Shown here one piece after another: positions 1 to 5,845 of a stretch of 6,277 nt of DNA. Source of the DNA: Actinobacteria bacterium UBA3120 (lineage in GTDB: Bacteria; Actinomycetota; Actinomycetes; S36-B12); the NCBI GenBank assembly GCA_002365735.1, contig DEZY01000166.1, positions 2,810 to 9,086 of the forward strand, given 5' to 3'. A program made the translations under genes and the position numbers. Below the pieces are notes generated by a model. The model saw only the letters and a program-made list of their open reading frames with translations. It ran no database searches and was not told where the DNA came from. The first letter of the stretch is position 1, and each line of letters starts with the position of its first letter.

Positions 1-149
1 CCATCTACCAAAGTCATCCTATTCGTTTACGAAATGAAGTTTTACCCCTCTTGAAGGCTATTCAAACTCAGGGCGAGAAAGGACATCACGAACGATCCCG
101 TGACAGTGATGATCAACTAATGGAACATCATGGGAAAAATTTAATAAGC
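1..149. other. No supportable gene; downstream flank of the regulator gene
   Basis: This stretch lies beyond the stop codon of the leftward regulator gene. One rightward frame is open from the left edge to a stop at 426-428, but most of it is antisense to the regulator and its peptide resembles nothing I recognise, so I do not call it. A leftward ATG at 17-15 could begin a further gene that runs off the window, with only five whole codons visible and no good ribosome site. A 12-bp palindrome, TTCGTTTACGAA, sits at 22-33. I see no convincing stem plus T-tract terminator for the regulator gene. Confidence 0.5.
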
Positions 150-1028
150 TCATTTGTTTCCAACCTCGTAATCGGACTTTTCTTCGGTGTAGTGAAACCC
201 TTGCGCGTCCCACAAATTGTCGTAGTCGGTGATGCGTCGTCTGGCCTTATCGCCAATATGGTCAACCACTCCAGATATGAGCGTTTCAATTATGCCCACG
301 GTCGCAACTTGCGAATCAAACGGACTCGGTCCGTCAACCGCAGCGCTCAGCACCGAGTCCGCATCCAAGGCAAGTGGGCTCATCCATGGATCAGTAAGCA
401 GAATCAAATGAGTCCCACGTCGGCGTAACTCTCGACCGAATTCAATTGTTGATCGTTGATACCGCCGGTGATCTGCAATAACAATTGTGTCACTACGCCG
501 CGCATCAAGTGCAAACGGAATCCACTCGCCGCGAGACAAATGCCGAACACCTGGCCGTAGAATCTCGAGATGTCGCGCTAGCATTTGCATGCTGAGTTCA
601 CTGAAACGGCCCCCGGCCGTGATTACCCGCCCAGAAGTCGTAGCAATGCGATCAACAGCCGCGGTAAAGGCCGTCTGCTCCATTAACTCAAGTGACCGGC
701 TTAGGCTTTCACACAGAACCTGACGTGAACGCTGAATAATGTCTGTCCCGGGATGCACTTTCTGTTCAAACTGTAGGAGTGGTGACGTGTTCCGCTCATC
801 AAGCTCTGACAGCAGGCTGTCTTGAAAAGATGGATAACTATCAAAACCTAATCGCGTCGTGAATCGCAAAATCGTAGGACCACTGACGCCAGCCCGCTGT
901 GCCAGCCGAGCCACGGTTTCGAGTCCGGCAATTGGGTAAGTCGAAAGAATCTCGTGGGCGACACGGCGCTCCGCTTTGGGAAGCGACGGAAATGCGTCGC
1001 GGATCAGCTCTGCGACCGTTAGCGACAT
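150..1028 (-). CDS. MurR/RpiR-family transcriptional regulator (HTH plus SIS domain)
   Basis: This 292-residue protein is a full-length cytoplasmic DNA-binding regulator of the MurR/RpiR family. An N-terminal HTH_6-type domain covers about residues 1-75: the AERRVAHEIL helix at 19-28, then the helix-turn-helix around 37-62 with AGVSGPTILRF and RLGFDSYPSF. A SIS domain follows at about 115-255, with GGRFS at 139-143, DHRRY at 186-190, TDPWMSPLA at 212-220 and PSPFDS at 234-239. Sugar-phosphate-sensing relatives usually carry a Ser-x-Ser-Gly-type motif where DHRRY lies, so I infer a different ligand. The start is well fixed: an in-frame TGA lies two codons upstream (1034-1032) and the HTH begins at the expected distance. 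No Shine-Dalgarno precedes the ATG, so the mRNA may be leaderless. It is divergent from the transporter operon and is its probable local regulator; the sign of control cannot be read from sequence. Confidence 0.93.
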   Translation of the reverse strand: MSLTVAELIRDAFPSLPKAERRVAHEILSTYPIAGLETVARLAQRAGVSGPTILRFTTRLGFDSYPSFQDSLLSELDERNTSPLLQFEQKVHPGTDIIQRSRQVLCESLSRSLELMEQTAFTAAVDRIATTSGRVITAGGRFSELSMQMLARHLEILRPGVRHLSRGEWIPFALDARRSDTIVIADHRRYQRSTIEFGRELRRRGTHLILLTDPWMSPLALDADSVLSAAVDGPSPFDSQVATVGIIETLISGVVDHIGDKARRRITDYDNLWDAQGFHYTEEKSDYEVGNK

Positions 1029-1035
1029 GTATCAA

Positions 1036-1064
1036 ATATTACTTATAAAGCGATTGACACGCAA
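1036..1064 (-). promoter_or_regulatory. Candidate promoter of the regulator gene
   Basis: Read leftward, TTGCGT (1064-1059, three of six matches to the -35 consensus) is followed after 17 bases by TAATAT (1041-1036, four of six matches to -10). Transcription would begin about seven bases further on, at or next to the A of the ATG at 1028, giving a leaderless or nearly leaderless mRNA. That agrees with the missing ribosome site. The match is modest; TATAAG (1047-1042) is an alternative -10 without a good partner. Confidence 0.35.
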
Positions 1065-1084
1065 GTGGAATAGATGTTTACTTA
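1039..1084. repeat. Two direct copies of TTACTTA in the divergent promoter region
   Basis: TTACTTA occurs at 1039-1045 and again at 1078-1084, 39 bp apart (near four helical turns); both copies continue as N-AA. The left copy overlaps the predicted -10 of the regulator gene and the right copy overlaps the -10 of the transporter operon. The right copy also lies inside an imperfect inverted repeat, TGTT-7 nt-AACA, at 1075-1089. The placement suits an operator used by the adjacent RpiR-type protein on both genes, but seven bases in an AT-rich gap can recur by chance. Confidence 0.3.
1054..1082 (+). promoter_or_regulatory. Sigma70-like promoter of the transporter operon
   Basis: A perfect -35 hexamer TTGACA (1054-1059) is followed by a 17-bp spacer and TTTACT (1077-1082), four of six matches to the -10 consensus. 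The start of transcription is expected near 1089-1090, leaving a short leader of about 18 bases that carries the ribosome site of the binding-protein gene. It faces away from the regulator gene and is the only good promoter I see ahead of the operon. Confidence 0.6.
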
Positions 1085-1097
1085 GAACAATCAATTC

Positions 1098-1103
1098 AGG
1101 AGG
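1098..1103 (+). promoter_or_regulatory. Strong Shine-Dalgarno of the binding-protein gene
   Basis: AGGAGG lies four bases ahead of the ATG at 1108. It fixes that ATG as the start, although the same frame is open further upstream to 976 through sequence antisense to the regulator gene. This start also gives a proper lipoprotein signal peptide. Confidence 0.85.
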
Positions 1104-1107
1104 CCCA

Positions 1108-2313
1108 ATGAAAATTTCCAAGGCGATACTCGCCCTCGTATGCACGATCCCACTGGTGCTCACAGCGTGTAGCTCAGGTGACTCGACAGACACCGGTGCA
1201 ACCGCAGACGGTGACAGCACCGCTGCCAGCGGGGATCCAATCATTATTGGATTCGCTGCTGACTTATCTAGCACTTATGCCTATTACGACCAACCAATGT
1301 TGGAAGGCGCTCAGCTCGCAGTTGACGAAATCAACGAAACAGGCGGCGTCCTTGGGAGGCCGCTGGATTTGAAGGTTGTTGATATTCGCAATGACCCAGC
1401 TGAAGCCACCAAAGCTGTCCAGGAAATGATTGACGAAGGTGCTGTTTACCTCATTGGTAGTACCGGCGATGTCATCGCGGCTGAAGGGGCAATCGCCTGT
1501 GAAGCAGGCGTTCCAATTTCAACTGGCGACGGAACTGCCCCAACTTTGGTCGACGATATTGGCGAATGCGCATTCCAGGTGCTCATGAACGACACAATCC
1601 AAGGAGCAACAGCCGCTGAGTACGCACTCGCACAGGGCTACAAGACGGCTTTTCTACTTGGTTCCCCCGAATACGCCTACACAGCGAACCTACCCGGTTA
1701 CTTCAGTGAAGTCTTTACTGCTGGCGGCGGAGAAATCGTTGGAGAGACAAGCTTCACAATCGGAGCTGGTGACTTCTCGGCGGTAGTGACAAAGATCGCC
1801 AACGCAGATCCCGCTCCCGATGTCATCTTCACACCCATATTCGTTCCAGACACTCCCGTATTCATGCGTCAACTTCGCCAGGCTGGTGTAACTCTCCCCG
1901 TAATTTCAACTGACGGTAACCTTGATCCGTCACTCGCTGATGCTGGGGCAGACGCCATCGATGGCATGGTTTTCACTGCTCCTGTCTGCACAAGTGATGG
2001 TAATGAAGATATTGCTGCATTCTACGAAACGTATAATGCGCGAAACGGCAGTGATCCAAGTTCGGCCGTAGCGGCACTCGGTTATGACGAGATCAATATT
2101 CTCGCCCAAACAATCGAAACTGCGGGTGCGTCTGATTCAGCTTCGATCATGGCTGGCTTGGCAAACGCCCAATACGACGGCATCACAGGCCGCACGGAAA
2201 TGAATCCAGAAACACGGCGGGCAAATAAGCCAGCGGCAATGATACTGATGGAAGGCACTAATTTCACTTGCCTACCTGCCCCGGCCTTCCCTTCACTGGT
2301 TCCCGCACCGTAA
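1108..2313 (+). CDS. Branched-chain-amino-acid-type ABC transporter substrate-binding lipoprotein
   Basis: This 401-residue extracytoplasmic receptor of a HAAT/Liv-family importer belongs to the Leu/Ile/Val-binding-like type I periplasmic-binding fold (Peripla_BP_6). A signal peptide with Lys2/Lys5, a hydrophobic core and the lipobox LTAC ends at Cys21, the expected lipidation site. A Ser/Thr/Gly/Asp-rich tether runs to about residue 42. The first lobe starts with PIIIGFAADLSS (44-55), then EGAQLAVDEINETGGVLGR (66-84) and DPAEATKAVQEMI (97-109), all typical of the family. The hinge and second lobe follow (PDVIFTPIF, 237-245; GYDEINILAQ, 325-334). The mature chain is strongly acidic and has four further Cys at 131, 154, 294 and 388. 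It is first in the operon and 26 bp ahead of livF. The family also binds amides, urea and aromatic or aliphatic acids, so the ligand is not settled. Confidence 0.93.
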   Translation: MKISKAILALVCTIPLVLTACSSGDSTDTGATADGDSTAASGDPIIIGFAADLSSTYAYYDQPMLEGAQLAVDEINETGGVLGRPLDLKVVDIRNDPAEATKAVQEMIDEGAVYLIGSTGDVIAAEGAIACEAGVPISTGDGTAPTLVDDIGECAFQVLMNDTIQGATAAEYALAQGYKTAFLLGSPEYAYTANLPGYFSEVFTAGGGEIVGETSFTIGAGDFSAVVTKIANADPAPDVIFTPIFVPDTPVFMRQLRQAGVTLPVISTDGNLDPSLADAGADAIDGMVFTAPVCTSDGNEDIAAFYETYNARNGSDPSSAVAALGYDEINILAQTIETAGASDSASIMAGLANAQYDGITGRTEMNPETRRANKPAAMILMEGTNFTCLPAPAFPSLVPAP

Positions 2314-2339
2314 TTCCAAGCGAGAATACTGAAAAGAGC

Positions 2340-3089
2340 ATGGAAACGCATAATATTGAGGAGAGGGGCCTTGCCCCTCTCCTCAATATTGCCCATCTGA
2401 CAATCCATTATGGCATGGTCACCGCACTGGATCAGGTGTCATTGACCGTCGACCGAGGTGAAATTGTCGTTGTTTTGGGACCCAACGGAGCGGGGAAATC
2501 CACTCTCATGGGTGCCATAGCAGGGGTGCACAAACCATCAGCCGGGGAAATTTCGCTCGATGCAATGCCGATTCCCTACGGAGTCCCAGAGAGGGTCCTG
2601 CGCATGGGCGTTGCCCTCATACCCGAAGGTCGAAGTATTTTTGGTGCGCTCACTGTCGAGGAGAACCTACGGCTAGGTGGAAGCCGAGTCTCTCGAAGCG
2701 ACGTCTCCGATGGAATTGAAAAAGCATTTACGCGATTCCCAGTACTTGCCGAACGCCGTAACCAGTCGGCCGGAACCCTGTCCGGGGGTGAGCAACAACA
2801 ATTGGCCATTGCTAGAGCCTTAATGAGTTCACCAGCGGTTGTTCTTTATGACGAACCATCGTTGGGTTTAGCCCCTAAAATTGTGACTCAGATTTTCGAA
2901 CTGATCACCGAGCTACGAGACGAAGGTGTAACCACTGTATTAGTTGAACAAAATGTCCACTTGGCACTCGAGATCGCAGACTACGCTTACGTACTGGCAT
3001 CCGGTCATGTCATCAGTCACGGTTACGCGTCCGAGCTGGCCTCAATCGATCTTGCTCGCCTATATATGGGCAACGAGGTAGCGGAATAA
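2340..3089 (+). CDS. livF: LivF-type ABC transporter ATP-binding protein
   Basis: This 249-residue cytoplasmic ATPase is one of two nucleotide-binding domains of the importer. Walker A is GPNGAGKST (47-55), the Q-loop region reads IPEGR (94-98), the signature is LSGGEQQQ (147-154), Walker B is VVLYDEPS (167-174), the D-loop LGLAP (175-179), and the switch position is Gln204 in VEQN. The PEGR and VEQN forms are characteristic of LivF, not LivG, and should not be read as damage. I choose the ATG at 2340 although its ribosome site is weak (AAAAGAG directly before it): the next ATG at 2415 would remove the conserved first strand, LLNIAHLTIHYG (14-25). The chosen start gives about 12 extra residues compared with typical LivF, and those codons lie in a perfect hairpin. 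The stop overlaps the livH start by one base. Confidence 0.92.
   Translation: METHNIEERGLAPLLNIAHLTIHYGMVTALDQVSLTVDRGEIVVVLGPNGAGKSTLMGAIAGVHKPSAGEISLDAMPIPYGVPERVLRMGVALIPEGRSIFGALTVEENLRLGGSRVSRSDVSDGIEKAFTRFPVLAERRNQSAGTLSGGEQQQLAIARALMSSPAVVLYDEPSLGLAPKIVTQIFELITELRDEGVTTVLVEQNVHLALEIADYAYVLASGHVISHGYASELASIDLARLYMGNEVAE
2352..2390 (+). promoter_or_regulatory. Perfect 18-bp hairpin within the first codons of livF
   Basis: The arms 2352-2369 (AATATTGAGGAGAGGGGC) and 2373-2390 are exact reverse complements around a CTT loop. The stem holds nine G-C and nine A-T pairs. It starts 12 bases after the A of the livF ATG. No T-tract follows, so it is not a canonical intrinsic terminator. It could stabilise the upstream binding-protein mRNA, cause partial termination, or slow initiation on livF; each would yield more binding protein than ATPase and permease. 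The left arm holds an SD-like GAGGAG (2358-2363), but no suitably spaced in-frame start follows it. The structure is seen directly; the function is inferred. Confidence 0.7.
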
Positions 3090-3976
3090 TGCTTGAATTC
3101 ATGCAGCAACTCATAAATGGCTTTTCTCTGGGGAGCATTTACGCGGTTCTCGCACTCGGCCTCGCCATGGTCTACAGCACTCTCGGGATACTGAACTTTG
3201 CATATGGTGAATTAATAACCATCGTTGGGTACACAATGTATTTCGCCACTCAGGCAGGAGCACCGTTCCTTCTCGCTGCCGGACTGGGAATCACCTTCGC
3301 CGCTATCGCTTCGCTCCTGATGCAATTGGCCCTTTTCCGACCATTGCGAGGTGCCTCATTCGTCACATTGCTGTTTGCATCTTTTGCCTTGTCTCAGGCT
3401 TTGCAAGGTGTTTTCAGACAGGCGATTTCCCCCCGCGCTCGCGGAATTGCCGTACCGGAAATCTTCAGCACCTTTGTCACAATTGGGGACATTCGAATTG
3501 GTTTTTTGACGATAGCGACACTCATAATCGCCTTGACTTCCATGGGAATCCTCGCTGTCTTTATGCGCTACTCCCGATCAGGTCTTCAGATGCGCGCCGC
3601 CGCGATAGATCTCACAACCACCCGCTTGATGGGGGTGCGAGCGAACCGCGTGATCCTGGGCGCATTTGCGATTTCTGGAATCCTCGCTGGCATCGCTGGC
3701 GTGCTGTGGATGGCAAGAACTACCCAGGTAACGCCAACCTCAGGCTTTACTCCCATTCTCATTGCCTTCATAGCAGTAGTTCTCGGTGGGTTGGGAAGCA
3801 TTCCGGGCGCCGTTATCGGTGGATACATCTTTGGCGTCCTAGAAGTTTTCCTCCAGGCCTACCTGCCAATCGGGCTGGTTCCTTTTCAGTTTGCTATGGC
3901 CCTGATTGCGGTGTCGGTACTCCTCTACCTCAGGCCTGAAGGACTCATGGGGAAGCGAATCGAGGAGAAAGTCTGA
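3089..3976 (+). CDS. livH: LivH-type ABC transporter permease
   Basis: This 295-residue inner-membrane protein is one of the two permease domains of the importer. It is very hydrophobic, with about eight membrane segments. It opens with INGFSLGSIYAVLALGLAMVY (9-29) followed by the family motif LNFAYGEL (35-42). The cytoplasmic coupling region that contacts the ATPase spans GLQMRAAAIDLTTTRLMGV (165-183). The loop VLGGLGSIPGAVIGG (231-245) and the C-terminal LRPEGLMGKR (281-290) are both standard for LivH. Length is normal for the family. It begins inside the livF stop (TAATG, one-base overlap) with GAGG at 3075-3078 as ribosome site, and its TGA overlaps the next ATG by one base, so translation is probably coupled on both sides. 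Confidence 0.95.
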   Translation: MLEFMQQLINGFSLGSIYAVLALGLAMVYSTLGILNFAYGELITIVGYTMYFATQAGAPFLLAAGLGITFAAIASLLMQLALFRPLRGASFVTLLFASFALSQALQGVFRQAISPRARGIAVPEIFSTFVTIGDIRIGFLTIATLIIALTSMGILAVFMRYSRSGLQMRAAAIDLTTTRLMGVRANRVILGAFAISGILAGIAGVLWMARTTQVTPTSGFTPILIAFIAVVLGGLGSIPGAVIGGYIFGVLEVFLQAYLPIGLVPFQFAMALIAVSVLLYLRPEGLMGKRIEEKV

Positions 3977-5844
3977 TGCGGAGATACGGTTCAATTCGTG
4001 GAGCAGGTGTTAGCGCCTTAACAACGACGGCACTTATGTTGATAGTCGTTTTGCCTTTTGTCCTTTTCGGTGGCAAGTCTCTCTCCAGCACCGCGGTCAT
4101 ATTTCTCATAAATGTGACACTCGTTATCGCATTGCAAACTTTCGTTGGGAACAGCGGAATCTTGTCCTTCGGACACGTCGCGTTCATGGGCGTGGGTGCT
4201 TACGTCACAGCGTGGTTAACCATTCCACCTGAACTGAAATCCAATCAGCTCCCCGAGCTCCCCGCGTTTCTTGCTGAAGCACGGTGGGGGTTTTTCCCTT
4301 CGCTACTTGCAGCCGCCTTCGTATCCGCGCTATTCGCAGCAATAGTTGGAATCATCCTCGTACGAATGACCGTCAACGCCATGGTTATGGCAACTCTCGC
4401 CTTGCTACTAGTCATGTACTCTGTTTGGCTTAACTGGTCCACCCTCACCCGTGGCTCCAGTGGAGTTTTTGGAATACCACGTGAAACCACTCCAGTCTTA
4501 GCAATCGCGGTCGCGGTCGTTTTCATCTTCGTTGCTCGTCTATTCAAAACGACTCGAATCGGTTTACAACTCAGAGCCTCGCGAGAGGACGAACTCTCCT
4601 CTGCCGCATTGGGTATCAATGTCCGACGCGTCCGGTACATCGGGTGGGTGTTTAGTGCGGCCCTGATGGGCGCGGCGGGCAGCCTATGGTCCTTTAACAT
4701 CATTGCCTTCGATCCCGGTCAATTCTCATTTGCCATGACCTTCGCGCTTCTCGCCATGCTAATCCTTGGTGGTAAAGAGAGTGTTCTCGGTGCAGTCGTG
4801 GGCGCCGCAGTCGTCGGTCTCGTCACCGAGTCATTCTCCCGAATTGAACAGGGTGTGTCAGTATTCGGAATCGAACTACCGCGAATCACCGGAACAGTTC
4901 AGTTCGTCATCGCCCTACTCATAATCATTGCCCTGATTTGGCGTCCAGACGGGATTGTTGGACGACGTGAAATTGAGGACTTCATACCGCCACTCGCTGC
5001 TTGGCTTCGCCGTTCTCAAGGACAAAGCGAGGATTCCGCGTCTCAAAAGCTAACTCAATCGCCAGAGGAGGCCGATCAGGGGTCGTCCAGTGACTTCATC
5101 CTCCAAGGTACAGGCATGGCAAAGTCTTTTCATGGAGTCAAAGCGGTAGCAGGTATTGACATTGAAGTGAAGCGTGGAGAAATCCTTGGACTTATCGGTC
5201 CAAATGGGTCTGGGAAAAGTACGCTGTTGAACCTTATTTCTGGTTTGACCAATTTAGATTCAGGTCAAGTTTTGCTGGCAGGACGCGATGTCACAGGCCA
5301 ACCGAGCCACATTGTGGCTCAACAGGGTCTAGCAAGAACATTCCAAAATATTAGAATTTTCCCTCACCTACTGGTTGTCGAAAACGTTTTTGCCCCGCCA
5401 AGAACGACAGCTGAATCAGGCCACCTTTCACTTAAGCAACTAGGCCTCTTAGATCTGCGTTTCACGGAAGCGAACACGCTTTCGTACGGAATGCAGCGAC
5501 GACTGGAGATTGCCAGAGCAATGGGAACGCAACCTTCCGTTGTCCTACTGGATGAACCAGCCGCGGGAATGAATCACAGCGAGTCTGATATTTTACTCTC
5601 TGACATTCGATCTCTGGCCGTACACCACGGCTGCGGAGTCATCATTATTGATCACGACTTAAGACTAATAATGCGCCTTTGCGACCGGATTCAAGTGCTG
5701 GAAGCAGGAAAAACCATCGCGGTTGGAACACCAACCGAAGTGTCATCTGACCCAGTGGTATTGGCAGCCTATCTCGGAGATGTTCCCATAGAAATCAATG
5801 AGCCACCTCAGGGAGAAATCTCACTAGCCGCAAAGGAGAACTGA
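3976..5844 (+). CDS. Fused LivM-type permease and LivG-type ATPase
   Basis: One 622-residue chain supplies both the second permease and the second ATPase of the importer. Residues 1 to about 335 are LivM-like: a hydrophobic core, GNSGILSFGHVAFMGVGAY (58-76), the coupling region LQLRASREDELSSAALGINV (197-216), LILGGKESVLGAVVGA (262-277) and WRPDGIVGRRE (322-332). A polar linker rich in Gln, Ser and Glu spans about 345-373. The ATPase domain (about 374-605) has Walker A GPNGSGKST (408-416), Q-loop FQN with Gln457, signature LSYGMQ (502-507), Walker B VVLLDEP (522-528), D-loop AGMNHSE (530-536) and switch His560, so it looks catalytically complete. Only 44 residues separate the Q-loop Gln from the signature motif, about 20 fewer than in E. 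coli LivG. The ribosome site GAGGAG is at 3962-3967. M-G fusions are known in this family; no frameshift is needed to explain this one. Confidence 0.94.
   Translation: MRRYGSIRGAGVSALTTTALMLIVVLPFVLFGGKSLSSTAVIFLINVTLVIALQTFVGNSGILSFGHVAFMGVGAYVTAWLTIPPELKSNQLPELPAFLAEARWGFFPSLLAAAFVSALFAAIVGIILVRMTVNAMVMATLALLLVMYSVWLNWSTLTRGSSGVFGIPRETTPVLAIAVAVVFIFVARLFKTTRIGLQLRASREDELSSAALGINVRRVRYIGWVFSAALMGAAGSLWSFNIIAFDPGQFSFAMTFALLAMLILGGKESVLGAVVGAAVVGLVTESFSRIEQGVSVFGIELPRITGTVQFVIALLIIIALIWRPDGIVGRREIEDFIPPLAAWLRRSQGQSEDSASQKLTQSPEEADQGSSSDFILQGTGMAKSFHGVKAVAGIDIEVKRGEILGLIGPNGSGKSTLLNLISGLTNLDSGQVLLAGRDVTGQPSHIVAQQGLARTFQNIRIFPHLLVVENVFAPPRTTAESGHLSLKQLGLLDLRFTEANTLSYGMQRRLEIARAMGTQPSVVLLDEPAAGMNHSESDILLSDIRSLAVHHGCGVIIIDHDLRLIMRLCDRIQVLEAGKTIAVGTPTEVSSDPVVLAAYLGDVPIEINEPPQGEISLAAKEN
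5834..5838 (+). promoter_or_regulatory. Shine-Dalgarno deciding the start of the right-edge ligase gene
   Basis: AGGAG lies seven bases ahead of the ATG at 5846, inside the last codons of the M-G fusion gene. Spacing and strength are good, and the frame from this ATG stays open to the window edge, which supports both the start and membership of the operon. Confidence 0.8.
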
Positions 5845-5845
5845 C

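Noticed and set aside
84..111. CATCAC/GTGATG inverted repeat as terminator of the regulator gene
   Set aside because: Six-bp arms with a 16-nt loop and no adjacent T-tract; too weak to call.
51..428. Rightward 125-codon open frame at the left end, open to the window edge
   Set aside because: Two thirds of it is antisense to the well-supported regulator gene, it begins at a TTG without a good ribosome site, and the peptide resembles no family I know.
976..1107. Upstream extension of the binding-protein reading frame
   Set aside because: It is antisense to the regulator gene's start and would bury the signal peptide. AGGAGG and the lipobox both support the ATG at 1108.
2352..2390. Hairpin as a canonical Rho-independent terminator
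   Set aside because: No T-tract follows on the + strand, and the stem lies inside the livF reading frame.
2082..2408. Leftward 108-codon open frame across the binding-protein end and hairpin
   Set aside because: It is a shadow of two real genes. Its resemblance to the livF N-terminus comes only from the inverted repeat being read on the other strand.
4245..4703. Leftward 152-codon open frame within the permease part of the fusion gene
   Set aside because: Wholly antisense to a conserved membrane-protein gene, with a low-complexity basic peptide typical of a shadow frame.
5116..5844. Separate livG gene starting at the internal ATG at 5116
   Set aside because: The frame is continuous with livM. 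Starting there would remove the first strand of the ATPase, and the internal AGGAGG is about 45 bases away.
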